The notes beneath the pieces are model-generated. The model saw only the letters and a list, made by a program, of their open reading frames with translations. It had not been told where the DNA came from and searched no databases. A DNA stretch of 64,000 bases from Akkermansia sp. (GTDB lineage: Bacteria > Verrucomicrobiota > Verrucomicrobiia > Verrucomicrobiales > Akkermansiaceae): NCBI GenBank assembly GCA_017415555.1, contig JAFQGF010000037.1:1-64000 (forward strand), in the 5' to 3' direction. Positions 34,699 to 42,443 of this stretch are shown here, in pieces. Within the stretch, counting starts at the first letter, position 1. Every line of letters begins with the position of its first letter. The position numbers were made by a program, and so were the translations under genes.

Positions 34699-35610
34699 TT
34701 AATTTTCCGAGCAGAGGATTTTCACAAAAGCTTCTTCCTGCAGACGGGTGGCGCCGCAAGCGAATTTGGCTCGAATTTGCAGAGCCTCATCGAGGTCGTC
34801 GCGCACGGAGAGCTTGACTTTAAAGTCCTCCCAGAGACCGAACTGAGCCTTGCTCTTGACCCAGGCGAGGCAGGAGCGAGTGCCGCTGCTGTTGACGGGG
34901 AGTTGCTCTGTACGGATGATGCGGAAGCCGAGGAAGGTTTCCACCTTTCCTTCCAGAAGAGCACGCGCGGTGTTGTAGTCGAAGCTGCCTACCTCGGGTT
35001 CGCGGAGCAAAGCTGCAATCTGCGAGGCGGTGCAGGCCAGCACCAGCTCATCGCCATAGGCGCGGCGTTCCTCGTTCCAGGCTTCTGCTTTCTGCAGCAT
35101 GGCGAGTGCCTTGCGGAGTTTGGCGAGAGTGAGGTTGCTATCGGTGGCGGAGCCGGTCTCCACATAGTCGGAGGGGATGACCTGATTGCCATCGAAGGGA
35201 ACAGCCTCGGTGCCGTTTTCGCCGGCGTAGCAGGTGCCGAGGAAGGCATCGAGCATAACGGCATCCATGCAGCGGCCGGCTGCAGCGCGCAGACCTTCGA
35301 TGGTTTTGCTGACGGGGACGTCGATGTTGGCGAGCTTTTTGGCGTCGAATTCATCAAAGCCGATGGCTTTGGTGAAAATCTTGGGATAGAGGACACGGCG
35401 GGTGGTGGGTGCTTCATTCAGCACGGTGGACTGCATACGGCTGGTTTTCTCGTCGAAAGAGAGGAGGCCATACTGGTCGAAAGCCACCATCTTGCCGGAG
35501 AGTCCGGACTCGACCGTGACGTATTTTTCGAGACGGGAAGCTTCCTGCTGGAGGTAGGAACCCCATTTCTCGCTGTACTTAATCTGATAATTCTGAGCTA
35601 TTTCAGCCAT
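34699..35610 (-). CDS. Phage major capsid protein (orphan)
   Basis: 303 residues starting MAEIAQNYQIKYSEKWGSYL. The succession QQEASRLEKYVTVESGLSGK, MVAFDQYG, APTTRRVLYPKIF, KLANIDVPVSKTIEGLRAAA and MDAVMLDAFLGTCYAGENG matches the phage capsid type seen in tailed phages, with a long helix, an E-loop-like region and a late conserved block IAALLREPEVGSFDYNTARA followed by FLGFRIIRTEQLP. The reading frame is complete. No portal, terminase, protease, scaffold or tail gene lies nearby, so the gene stands alone between a metabolic gene and a DNA methyltransferase. The family call is from sequence memory and should be checked by structure prediction. Domesticated or relic prophage gene are the two explanations. 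Confidence 0.75.
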   Translation of the reverse strand: MAEIAQNYQIKYSEKWGSYLQQEASRLEKYVTVESGLSGKMVAFDQYGLLSFDEKTSRMQSTVLNEAPTTRRVLYPKIFTKAIGFDEFDAKKLANIDVPVSKTIEGLRAAAGRCMDAVMLDAFLGTCYAGENGTEAVPFDGNQVIPSDYVETGSATDSNLTLAKLRKALAMLQKAEAWNEERRAYGDELVLACTASQIAALLREPEVGSFDYNTARALLEGKVETFLGFRIIRTEQLPVNSSGTRSCLAWVKSKAQFGLWEDFKVKLSVRDDLDEALQIRAKFACGATRLQEEAFVKILCSEN

Positions 35611-35618
35611 GGTAATGT

Positions 35619-35849
35619 ATGTATTGTGTAATTGTTTGCTTGCTTGTGGCAAACCGGCTGCAACAGATTACCCATGCGGGGTCAGGCCGTGTGGTGCGGG
35701 TGGGCTGTTCGTGTGCCGAATTGGAGCTTCCCCGGCGCTCTTGCCGTGTACAGGGTTACACAAATTGGCCGGAATGTCAGCACAAAAAGTGGCATCCGCC
35801 GGACCTTTGTCAGTTTATCGACGCTCTAGTAGATACAATAACTCTTTAA
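35619..35849 (+). CDS. Possible small Cys-rich protein
   Basis: 76 codons in the gap between the capsid and methyltransferase genes, on the opposite strand. The second half, VGCSCAELELPRRSCRVQGY then TNWPECQHKKWHPPDLC, has a Cys/His spacing that could bind zinc. It overlaps the end of the methyltransferase gene by about 35 nt. Coding status is doubtful; no promoter or ribosome binding site is evident. Confidence 0.25.
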   Translation: MYCVIVCLLVANRLQQITHAGSGRVVRVGCSCAELELPRRSCRVQGYTNWPECQHKKWHPPDLCQFIDALVDTITL

Positions 35850-36909
35850 CCGTCAATGCTCGGTTTTGCAGATTGCGGCAACCTCGGAAGGTGGCGTATT
35901 CCTGCTCGATGAGGCTTACTTTCCAATCCGGCTCGAGGAGTTGCTGCATATCCCGGGGGCAGATGAAACCTTCCGAGTTGTAGGAAAGCAGCACAAAGGG
36001 AGCCCGGATGGCAGACAGTAGTTTCAGCAGAGCCTCTGCCACGTGGCGGCGGGAGTTGTAGGCGGAGTGGTTCCACCCCTCAGGGATTCCGGAAACCGGG
36101 GAGAGGCGTTCCGGTTTGCGGTAATCCAGCAGGAAGTTGAGCATGAAGTAATTGCTGGCGTAGGGGTGTTGATTGTATGGCGGGTCCAGGTAGGCAACAT
36201 CCAGCTCGGGGATGCTGTGGGCGGCGGCCGTAGCATCCTGCTGCAGAATGTGACAGCAACACTCAAAATGGGAGAATACCGGCAGTGGAAGTCGGATGTC
36301 TGCCAGAATGCGCCGCAGGGCGTTGCGCCCTTCACCTCCGAATTGGCCGATGCCATTGCGGTTTTTGTAAAAGCCCTTGAATACGCCGGAGGTGTTGGTG
36401 TGGATAGAGGCTTCGACGAGGAGGGGGGCCAGGAAGAAGTGTTGAAGCGGCTCCGGCATGGCTGCAATGGCGAGGCGGGCTGTGTCCAGATAGATGGCAT
36501 TGCGGCGAGTGTAGAAGACGCGTTCGCCGGGACGTATGGCGGCATCGTTCTGCGGGGCGTACAGCTCTGCCACCAGCCCGGGGGCCCATTCCTGTTCTAT
36601 GCGGGCCTGCAAGTCTTTGTGCAGCTGTTGCAGAGAGAGGGGGGCAGTTTCGCTGCGGTTGCTCAGATAGCACCGGTTGAGCACGGCCGAGTAGTGCTCC
36701 AGATCGTTGCTCCACAGTTCGCTGCAATGTTGCTTCAGGTAGCGGCTTACAACGCCGGAGCCGGCAAAGGCATCCAGCGCGCGCAGTTTGCGCCCGCCGA
36801 GCCGTTGCTGTACGGCCTGGATGCCTTTTCCTATGAGCGGCAGCAATTTTCGCTTATTACCCAGATAGGTGATAAGCTGAGTGTTCAGGTATGCTGCGTT
36901 TTCTTCCAT
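35815..36909 (-). CDS. D12-class (Dam-like) N6-adenine DNA methyltransferase
   Basis: 364 residues. SAM-binding motif I region RALDAFAGSGVVSRYLK (about residues 43-59), catalytic motif IV DVAYLDPPYNQHPYASNYFM, and a C-terminal strand/helix part (PFVLLSYNSEGFICP). The N-terminal TQLITYLGNKRKLLPLIGKG is the classic D12 opening. No restriction endonuclease is adjacent, so an orphan or phage-borne methylase is likely. It sits between the capsid gene and the scarred tRNA-Gly locus, consistent with phage ancestry. The recognition site is not predictable. Confidence 0.9.
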   Translation of the reverse strand: MEENAAYLNTQLITYLGNKRKLLPLIGKGIQAVQQRLGGRKLRALDAFAGSGVVSRYLKQHCSELWSNDLEHYSAVLNRCYLSNRSETAPLSLQQLHKDLQARIEQEWAPGLVAELYAPQNDAAIRPGERVFYTRRNAIYLDTARLAIAAMPEPLQHFFLAPLLVEASIHTNTSGVFKGFYKNRNGIGQFGGEGRNALRRILADIRLPLPVFSHFECCCHILQQDATAAAHSIPELDVAYLDPPYNQHPYASNYFMLNFLLDYRKPERLSPVSGIPEGWNHSAYNSRRHVAEALLKLLSAIRAPFVLLSYNSEGFICPRDMQQLLEPDWKVSLIEQEYATFRGCRNLQNRALTVKELLYLLERR

Positions 36910-36925
36910 TGCTGCTTACTGAATA

Positions 36926-36978
36926 CAAAAAAGCCCCTCAGATGAGGGGCTTCAAAGCGGGCGATGGGATTCTACCCA
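36926..36978 (-). other. Duplicated 3' end of tRNA-Gly plus its terminator (attachment-site-like scar)
   Basis: The hairpin AAGCCCCTCAGATGAGGGGCTT at 36931-36952 with a T run on the minus strand (36926-36932), and the tRNA 3' segment AAAGCGGGCGATGGGATTC at 36954-36972, are an almost exact copy of 37101-37144. A direct repeat of tRNA 3' end plus terminator is the usual footprint of integrase-mediated insertion at a tRNA gene. Confidence 0.7.
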
Positions 36979-37047
36979 TTCCGCCAAGCCCTCCCATTGG
37001 GTCGGGTTCCCTCGCAGAAGTGTCTGCTCGGCTTGTCGGCAAGTTGC

Positions 37048-37090
37048 TCGCGAACTCGCACCTTGCCCACTCGTCGTGGGTTCGAATCCC
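37048..37090 (+). other. Inverted, internally deleted tRNA-Gly fragment
   Basis: GTCGTGGGTTCGAATCCC at 37073-37090 is identical to the T-arm region of the tRNA-Gly, and ACCTTGCC at 37060-37067 to its anticodon region, but in the opposite orientation to the intact gene. Four nt are missing between the two, and the acceptor end is replaced. Confidence 0.6.
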
Positions 37091-37098
37091 TTGATGAG

Positions 37099-37124
37099 TA
37101 AAGCCCCTCAGATGAGGGGCTTTT
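37099..37124 (-). terminator. Terminator of tRNA-Gly
   Basis: AAGCCCCTCA-GATGAGGGGCTT hairpin immediately downstream of the tRNA on the minus strand. Its T run has been shortened to TTTA compared with the copy at 36926-36952. Confidence 0.7.
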
Positions 37125-37127
37125 AAA

Positions 37128-37199
37128 AGCGGGCGATGGGATTCGAACCCACGACATCAACCTTGGCAAGGTTGCGCTCTACCACTGAGCTACGCCCGC
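37128..37199 (-). tRNA. tRNA-Gly (anticodon GCC)
   Basis: 72 nt on the minus strand. It begins GCGGGCGTAGCTCAGTGGTA, has anticodon loop TTGCCAA, T-arm GGGTTCGAATCCC, and acceptor end matching GCGGGCG/CGCCCGC. CCA is not encoded. All cloverleaf stems pair. Confidence 0.96.
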
Positions 37200-37299
37200 G
37201 CTTGCTGCGTGCGGAGGCATTATACATGTTCCGGAGCAGAATGCAAGACTTTTTTTAAGAAAACGCAATTTTTTTGTGTTTTCGTCATGTGCCGAATGG

Positions 37300-37575
37300 T
37301 TACGAGCAGGCTCCCACCAGCATGATGAGCAGAAAGAATCCACCGGCCATTAGGGAATATTGAGCATCGTGGTTCTTGTGGAATCCATTGTTTATTAAGG
37401 ATATAATGCTGATGATGGGAGCGATGCACAACACAAGTATGAAAAGCACGCCTATAAGTGTGAGGATGATGGAGTCCGTACTCAGCCATTTGATGAGTCC
37501 GCAATCTATCAGCAGGCCACTCCAGGAAAGGAGGGCCAGTTTTGTAAGCGGGTATGTTCTGAGAAAGGGCTTCAT
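37300..37575 (-). CDS. Small polytopic membrane protein, unknown
   Basis: 91 residues starting MKPFLRTYPLTKLALLSWSG. Three hydrophobic segments (about 11-28, 33-60, 73-89) and a short polar loop NNGFHKNHDAQYS. Family unknown. It lies between tRNA-Gly and the inverted-repeat element. A possible GGCGGC stretch precedes the ATG. Confidence 0.5.
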   Translation of the reverse strand: MKPFLRTYPLTKLALLSWSGLLIDCGLIKWLSTDSIILTLIGVLFILVLCIAPIISIISLINNGFHKNHDAQYSLMAGGFFLLIMLVGACS

Positions 37576-37633
37576 GCTGCCGCCATTGTAGCAGCTGGCC
37601 GACATGCGAGCAAGTGCAAAATACGGAAAGGTC

Positions 37634-38154
37634 AATAGTCGCACATGTGCCCCAAAGATTGTACTATCGATTGAATAATCAACTCCATTTCCCAACAAGC
37701 CCCCTAAGCTCGACAAATGGAGATTTGTGGAAGTACAATGTACAATGGACAATGTACAAAGTGGAAATTCCGCGAGCCGCAGGCGAGCCTGACTTAGAGC
37801 CCGTACAAGTGCGGGCGGCATATAGTAGCCCACGGTGCAGCCGCGTCAGCGGCGGAACCGTGGGAAAGGGAGAAAATAAATTAGAACCCCACCGGATGGT
37901 GGGGTGGCATAAAGCAATGTAATAAATTGATGCGTGGGCATTATGCCACCCCTCCCTGCGTCGGGGTTCAAATAATTTATTCCTCCCAACCCAGGGCTGA
38001 AGCCCTGGACTACTCTGTGCCGCCTCGCCATGCGGCGAGGCTCCTGAATTTGGCGAGCCTGCGGCTCGCGGAACTTCCACTTTGTACATTGTCCATTGTA
38101 CTTCCACAAATCCCCATTTACCGGGCTAATCTTTGGGACACATGTGCAATAGTC
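37634..38154. mobile_element. 0.5-kb non-autonomous element with long imperfect terminal inverted repeats
   Basis: The left end (CAATAGTCGCACATGTG, CCCCAAAGATT, then AAATGGAGATTTGTGGAAG, ACAATGGACAATGTACAAAG and TCCGCGAGCCGCAGG to about 37795) is found inverted at the right end (about 38056-38154). The left arm carries an extra stretch of roughly 45 bp containing the dispersed motif 37668-37720, and an 8-bp tandem duplication (GTACAATGTACAATG). The core 37780-38075 matches the repeat at 1-310. No transposase is encoded. Its right tip stops 4 nt before the stop codon of the oxidoreductase gene. MITE-like element or compound palindromic repeat. Confidence 0.7.
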
Positions 38155-38158
38155 GATT

Positions 38159-39250
38159 CTAAATGAGTCTGCCCAGGGCATGGGGGGTAAAGGCGGTGAT
38201 GCCGCTCTCCAACCCCAGGTGCTTTTTTCTGGCCCATTCGTGGTCTGCGAGCAGGGCGCGACCAATGGCTATGAGATCCAGCTCGCCGGCGCTGAGCATT
38301 TCCCACAGGCGTGTGAGCTGTGTTTTTTCCACACCGACCGCTCCCACGGCAATGACGGGTTTACCGGTGATGCGGCGTACCCAGCCGGCCAGGGTACGTG
38401 GGCTTCCCGGGAACTCTGCCGTGTCGTAATACTGGGTGGAACAATCGAATATATCTACACCGGCTTCGCTGAGTGGCAGCACGATTTGTGCCAGTTCCTC
38501 CGGCGTGTGTGCCAGTCGGGCGTGGTAGTGCTCAATTTTCCATTGAGACAGGCGAAAGAGGATGGGGAAGTAGCGCCCCACAGCTTTGCGTATGGCCTGC
38601 ACCACCTCGGTGGCAAAGCGTACCCGGCGGGGAAGATCGCCCCCGTATTCATCCGTTCTGCGATTGGTGGCTTCCCACAAGAACTGGTCCACCAGGAAGC
38701 CATGAGCCCCCTGTATCTCCACGCCATCAAAACCCAGCCGCCGGGCGTTTGCTGCTGCGCGGGCGAAGGAGGCGATGACTTCTTGTATGCGACTGTGGCT
38801 CATAGGCGCGGTAAGTTGCCGGAGCGTAACTGGGTGGATTCCGGAGGGCCCGATGGGCTCATACTGCGGGTGTGGGGCGGAGCCATCCATGGGGCGCGCC
38901 ATACCCACGTGCCAGAGCTGTGGGATGATTTTGCAATTGGTGGCGTGCACACTGCGGCAGATGTGTTTCCAGGCGCGCAGTGCAGAGCCGCCGAAAAAGC
39001 GCGGCGTGTCCGGGTCGGCCGCCGCTGCCGGGTCATCGATGACGCTACCTTCTGTGATGATGAGACCGAGCTCATTTTCGGCTCTGCGCCGATAGTAGTC
39101 TGCCATGTCCGGGGTGGGCATGCCATTGAGTGCGAAATTGCGGGTCATGGGAGCCATGACCAGACGTGTGGTGAGGGAGATTTTGCGGTGTTGAAAGGGG
39201 CGGAAGAGCGCTTCGATATCGCGCAGAGCCAGGGCTGTTCTTGTATCCAT
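38159..39250 (-). CDS. NADH:flavin oxidoreductase, Old Yellow Enzyme family
   Basis: 363 residues, FMN-dependent TIM barrel that reduces activated C=C bonds. LTTRLVMAPMTRNFA near residues 27-41, QLWHVGMARP (FMN/substrate pocket), FDGVEIQGAHGFLVDQFL, TNRRTDEYGGDLPRRVRFA, VGAVGVEKTQ and LIAIGRALLADHEWARK (phosphate binding) are all typical. Physiological substrate unknown. The stop codon abuts the inverted-repeat element. Confidence 0.93.
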   Translation of the reverse strand: MDTRTALALRDIEALFRPFQHRKISLTTRLVMAPMTRNFALNGMPTPDMADYYRRRAENELGLIITEGSVIDDPAAAADPDTPRFFGGSALRAWKHICRSVHATNCKIIPQLWHVGMARPMDGSAPHPQYEPIGPSGIHPVTLRQLTAPMSHSRIQEVIASFARAAANARRLGFDGVEIQGAHGFLVDQFLWEATNRRTDEYGGDLPRRVRFATEVVQAIRKAVGRYFPILFRLSQWKIEHYHARLAHTPEELAQIVLPLSEAGVDIFDCSTQYYDTAEFPGSPRTLAGWVRRITGKPVIAVGAVGVEKTQLTRLWEMLSAGELDLIAIGRALLADHEWARKKHLGLESGITAFTPHALGRLI

Positions 39251-39256
39251 GCCCCT

Positions 39257-39284
39257 ACTGTAGCACAGCAGAACGCGGAAACAA
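39257..39284 (-). promoter_or_regulatory. Promoter of the Old Yellow Enzyme gene, near-leaderless
   Basis: Minus strand TTGTTT, 16-nt spacer, TACAGT. The -10 box ends 6 nt before the ATG. Confidence 0.65.
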
Positions 39285-39326
39285 GAAGTTAGAAAAACCG
39301 TTTACCTTCTGTATGATATATGGGAG

Positions 39327-40007
39327 CTACAGCCCCAGAACGCAGCGAAGAGCAAAGCCCCGGGGCAGGTTTTTGGGGGGAGTGAGCACCTCTGCCCCCG
39401 GAACGCGGGCGGCAAAAGCTGGTTTGGGGTTTACCAGCACGGCGCGCTCACAGATGGAGAGCATAGGCAAATCCGCTGCGCTGTCCGTGTAGCCCACATC
39501 GGCATGGGTGATGCCTATGGCGGCCAGGCGGACGAGTTTGTTGGCTCCTTTGTTGTTGCCCGGAGCGGGGATGGTGGGCATGAAGGGGACTCGTTCAAAG
39601 TCTTGCGTGGGTGTGCCGATGGTGTGGGTGAAGCCCAATGCACGGCCGGCAAGCTGCGTCCACCAATCCGGTGAGGCAGAGCAGAGAACAGTCGTATCTC
39701 CGGCTTGCTGGTGGGCGCGAAGTTTTTCCAGCACGGGGGGATAGAGCACCTCCAGAAGTTCCTGCTGTACGAAGTCCCGGCAGTGTTGCATCAGCTGCTC
39801 TGCGGGCATGCCAAGCGCGTATGACAGGAAGGCGCGTTTCATTTGCTCGGTGTTGAAGAGATGCAGTCCTCGCAGGATGCCGCAGGGGGCTGCGGCCAGC
39901 AGATACAACCTGCGCCAGCCATGGCGCCGCAATACCCAGCGGCAGAAACGCAGCTGCGAATCGCCGGCAAAGAGCGTGCCGTCCATGTCAAAAAGTGCTG
40001 TTTTCAT
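39327..40007 (-). CDS. HAD-superfamily phosphatase, subfamily IB (SerB-like)
   Basis: 226 residues. Motif I FDMDGTLFAGDSQLRFCRWV with the nucleophilic Asp at about residue 6, motif II TTVLCSASPDWW, motif III lysine around NNKGANKLVRL, motif IV VGYTDSAADLPML. The helical cap between residues 15 and 95 suits subfamily IB, which includes phosphoserine- and lipid-headgroup phosphatases. Substrate unassigned. It is followed by the rhomboid gene's 3' end 15 nt upstream on the same strand. Confidence 0.88.
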   Translation of the reverse strand: MKTALFDMDGTLFAGDSQLRFCRWVLRRHGWRRLYLLAAAPCGILRGLHLFNTEQMKRAFLSYALGMPAEQLMQHCRDFVQQELLEVLYPPVLEKLRAHQQAGDTTVLCSASPDWWTQLAGRALGFTHTIGTPTQDFERVPFMPTIPAPGNNKGANKLVRLAAIGITHADVGYTDSAADLPMLSICERAVLVNPKPAFAARVPGAEVLTPPKNLPRGFALRCVLGL

Positions 40008-40022
40008 CTCTTCTGGGCAAAG

Positions 40023-40760
40023 TTAATAATTGCCTCTGGTGCGCCATTTCCATACGGTCATGACAAGGGCTCCCAGGATGATGCCGCCCAGGTGGCCGGC
40101 CTCGCCGCCTGCATTGTCGAAGTTGAAGAGAATGGTGGCCGAGGCAATGGCTATAACCACCAGCGCAAAGGTGCGCATGGTCATGGTGACGGGCGGGAAG
40201 AGCAGGGATATGCGCTCGTTGGGGAACATGTATGCCACACACACCATGACTCCGTATACGGCAGCAGAGGCTCCAATCATCGGTATCATCTGCCAGGGTT
40301 CCACAGTGCCCGTGTAGTTCGTGAACTGATGCACCAGCGCGTTGACGTACATGAAGCTCTGCGGGTCATCCCCAACCATGCTGTAGATGCCCATGCCTGC
40401 CAGCAGGGAGGAGAACAGCGCCCCTGCCACTCCACAGCTCAGATAGTAGGCCAGGAACTTGCGCGACCCCATAATGTGCTCCACGGCAGGGCCGAAGAAG
40501 TAGAGTGCCCACATGTTGAAGAGCACATGCCCGAAATTGGCATGCAGAAACTGGTAGGTGATGAGGCGCCACAGCTCACCTTCCGTAAAACAGGTGAACC
40601 AGGAGTAAGCTCCCATTATCTGGAGCGCCGGCTCTGTATTGTCTGCCCCGGGAATGGCTATGCCCAGCAGTGCGGGGCGCGGTGTCATAAGCCCCACCAC
40701 AAAGACGACAATGTTGATGATGATGAGGGAACTGGTGACGCTGAGAGTGTTTCTGTTCAT
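40023..40760 (-). CDS. Rhomboid-family intramembrane serine protease
   Basis: 245 residues with six to seven membrane segments. Catalytic Ser in PMIGASAAVYGVMV (GxSx motif) and catalytic His in GGEAGHLGGIILGALV. The HxxxN-type segment HANFGHVLFNMWALYFFG contributes the oxyanion-hole residues, and ELWRLITYQFLH is the family L1-loop entry. It cleaves transmembrane substrates within the bilayer; the target is unknown. No cytoplasmic extra domain. Confidence 0.92.
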   Translation of the reverse strand: MNRNTLSVTSSLIIINIVVFVVGLMTPRPALLGIAIPGADNTEPALQIMGAYSWFTCFTEGELWRLITYQFLHANFGHVLFNMWALYFFGPAVEHIMGSRKFLAYYLSCGVAGALFSSLLAGMGIYSMVGDDPQSFMYVNALVHQFTNYTGTVEPWQMIPMIGASAAVYGVMVCVAYMFPNERISLLFPPVTMTMRTFALVVIAIASATILFNFDNAGGEAGHLGGIILGALVMTVWKWRTRGNY

Positions 40761-40796
40761 GAGTGAAGGGTGAGACGCCTGTCAGTGCAAAAATGT

Positions 40797-41210
40797 TCAG
40801 AATGCATGAGGTATGGCCGGGGGGGTGAGGCGGGCTCCCATGGCGGCAATTTCTTCGTAGGTGAGGATGTGCTCCATGCTGCAGGCTGCTTCGTCTGCTC
40901 GCTCCGGAGCTAGGCCGGCTACCTCAGTCATGAAGCGCAGTAGGATGGTGTGAGCATAAATCACCCGCTGAGCGTATTTTTCGCCCTCGCGGGTGAGGGT
41001 GATGGGGGCATACTGATGGTACTCGATGAGTCCCATGTCTGCCAGCTTGCGCATGGCCGCGGTAACGCTGGGTTTCTTGACTCCAAGCATCTGTGCAATG
41101 TCGCTCACCTGAGCCGCTCCATTCTTATGGCAGAGGTGGCCGATGGCCTCCAGATAGTCCTCACCACTGCGCCCAATGCGCTTTCTGAGTTCTTCGGGTA
41201 CCTGCATCAT
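40797..41210 (-). CDS. DtxR/MntR-family metal-dependent transcriptional regulator
   Basis: 137 residues. N-terminal winged helix (about 14-75: SGEDYLEAIGHLCHKNGAAQ, VSDIAQMLGVKKPSVTAAMR), recognition-helix surroundings GLIEYHQYAPITLT, and a metal-binding/dimerisation domain (AHTILLRFMTEV, EAACSMEHILT). It has no SH3-like third domain, thus closer to MntR than to DtxR. It represses metal-uptake genes upon Mn or Fe binding in known members. Its ATG directly follows the rlmD stop, so the two are cotranscribed; no metal transporter lies nearby. Confidence 0.88.
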   Translation of the reverse strand: MMQVPEELRKRIGRSGEDYLEAIGHLCHKNGAAQVSDIAQMLGVKKPSVTAAMRKLADMGLIEYHQYAPITLTREGEKYAQRVIYAHTILLRFMTEVAGLAPERADEAACSMEHILTYEEIAAMGARLTPPAIPHAF

Positions 41211-41212
41211 GG

Positions 41213-42427
41213 CTATTTCTCCAGTGTGGCGACGCACTCCAGGTGCTTGGTCTGTGGGAAGAGGTCGAAGGGTTGAACCTCTACGACTTTGTAGCCGGCT
41301 TTGTCGAACTCTGCGAGGTCGCGAATCTGTGTGGCCGGGTTGCAGGATACGTACACAACGCGCTTGGGGCCAAAGGTAAAGAGCTGGCTCAGGAAGGCTA
41401 TGTCGCAGCCTTTGCGGGGCGGGTCGATGACAACGGCGGTTTCCTCCGCCGGGAAATCCACCTGTGCAAAGATGGCCTCGGCACTGGCTGCCAGGAAGGA
41501 TGCGTGGGTGATACCGTTGCTGCGTGCGTTGGCTCGTGCCCAGTCTGCGCTGGTTTCGCTTACCTCCACGCCGAGCACCTTCTCGAAATGCGGGGCCAGA
41601 GTAAGCGCGAAGAGACCGCTGCCGCAGTAGGCATCCACCAGGTAGCGGGCACCTCCGGCACAGGCTTGTTTTGCCACATAGCCGGTAAAGGCCGGGAGGA
41701 TGAAGGGATTATTCTGGAAGAAATCGCCGGCGAGGAAGTTGAAGGTGAGATCTCCCACTTTTTCTGTGCAGACGGCGTTGTTGTTGGTGATGACGCTGCC
41801 CTCACTCACTCGCATGAGCAGGGTGGCCCCTCGTTTGTACTGAGCTGCGGCCTGTTGCACACTCCGGCGGACAAGGGGCAGAGCCGCATTCAGCTCATCC
41901 ATGGCAATGGGGCATTGCTTAATGTCGCATACCTCGCTGCGGGAGCCGGCTCGCAGAAAGCCGATGTTGCCCATTTTCGCTTCCTTGGGTTTATGGAAGT
42001 GCGGGGTTATTTTGGAGCGGTAGCCGTAGGTGACAGGTGAGGGAATGGCCGGCAGCACCGGCAGCTGTAGCCCCGCCTGCAGGCGCAGCAGGTCTGCCAC
42101 CTGGGCCGTTTTCCATTCCAACTGGGCGGCGTAGTCCAGGTGCTGGTATTGGCAGCCGCCACAGTAGCCGAATACGGGGCACTGCGGCTCTACGCGCTGA
42201 GGAGACGGCTCCAGCACTTCCACCAAATCTGCCATGGAACAATTCTTGTCGTTGCGGTAGACCCGGGCGCGTACCCGCTCACCGGGGAGCGTGTAGGGGA
42301 CAAAAACAACCCAATTGTCTACGCGGCCAACGCCATCTCCCTGATTGGAAAGATTTTCGATGGTGAGCTCAATTTCCTGGTGGTAGGCAAAGGGAGTGGG
42401 TACAAATTTGCGGGGCGGTGTTGCCAT
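41213..42427 (-). CDS. rlmD: 23S rRNA (uracil-C5)-methyltransferase, RlmD/RumA type
   Basis: 404 residues. The N-terminal TRAM domain (ELTIENLSNQGDGVGRVDNW, VVFVPYTLPGERVRARV) precedes iron-sulfur cysteines CPVFGYCGGCQYQHLDY. The Rossmann-like methyltransferase domain has VDAYCGSGLFALTLA, VVIDPPRKGCD and VYVSCNPATQIRDLAEF (catalytic Cys and partner Glu/Asp region). It methylates uridine with SAM. The RlmD/RlmC/TrmA-like distinction is not certain. The start at 42427 (MATPPRKFVPTP) fits the family better than the upstream extension. Confidence 0.9.
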   Translation of the reverse strand: MATPPRKFVPTPFAYHQEIELTIENLSNQGDGVGRVDNWVVFVPYTLPGERVRARVYRNDKNCSMADLVEVLEPSPQRVEPQCPVFGYCGGCQYQHLDYAAQLEWKTAQVADLLRLQAGLQLPVLPAIPSPVTYGYRSKITPHFHKPKEAKMGNIGFLRAGSRSEVCDIKQCPIAMDELNAALPLVRRSVQQAAAQYKRGATLLMRVSEGSVITNNNAVCTEKVGDLTFNFLAGDFFQNNPFILPAFTGYVAKQACAGGARYLVDAYCGSGLFALTLAPHFEKVLGVEVSETSADWARANARSNGITHASFLAASAEAIFAQVDFPAEETAVVIDPPRKGCDIAFLSQLFTFGPKRVVYVSCNPATQIRDLAEFDKAGYKVVEVQPFDLFPQTKHLECVATLEK

Positions 42428-42443
42428 GTTCCGTTTTTTTGTG

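Noticed and set aside
35815-36909. Restriction-modification system
   Set aside because: Only the methyltransferase is present; neither neighbour resembles an endonuclease.
36972-37169. Protein-coding frame across the tRNA-Gly locus
   Set aside because: It reads through tRNA fragments and terminators; such frames are typical artefacts over tRNA sequences.
37679-38265. Several overlapping frames within the inverted-repeat element
   Set aside because: They exist on both strands because of the palindromic, GC-rich hairpins and share no protein-like features or start signals.
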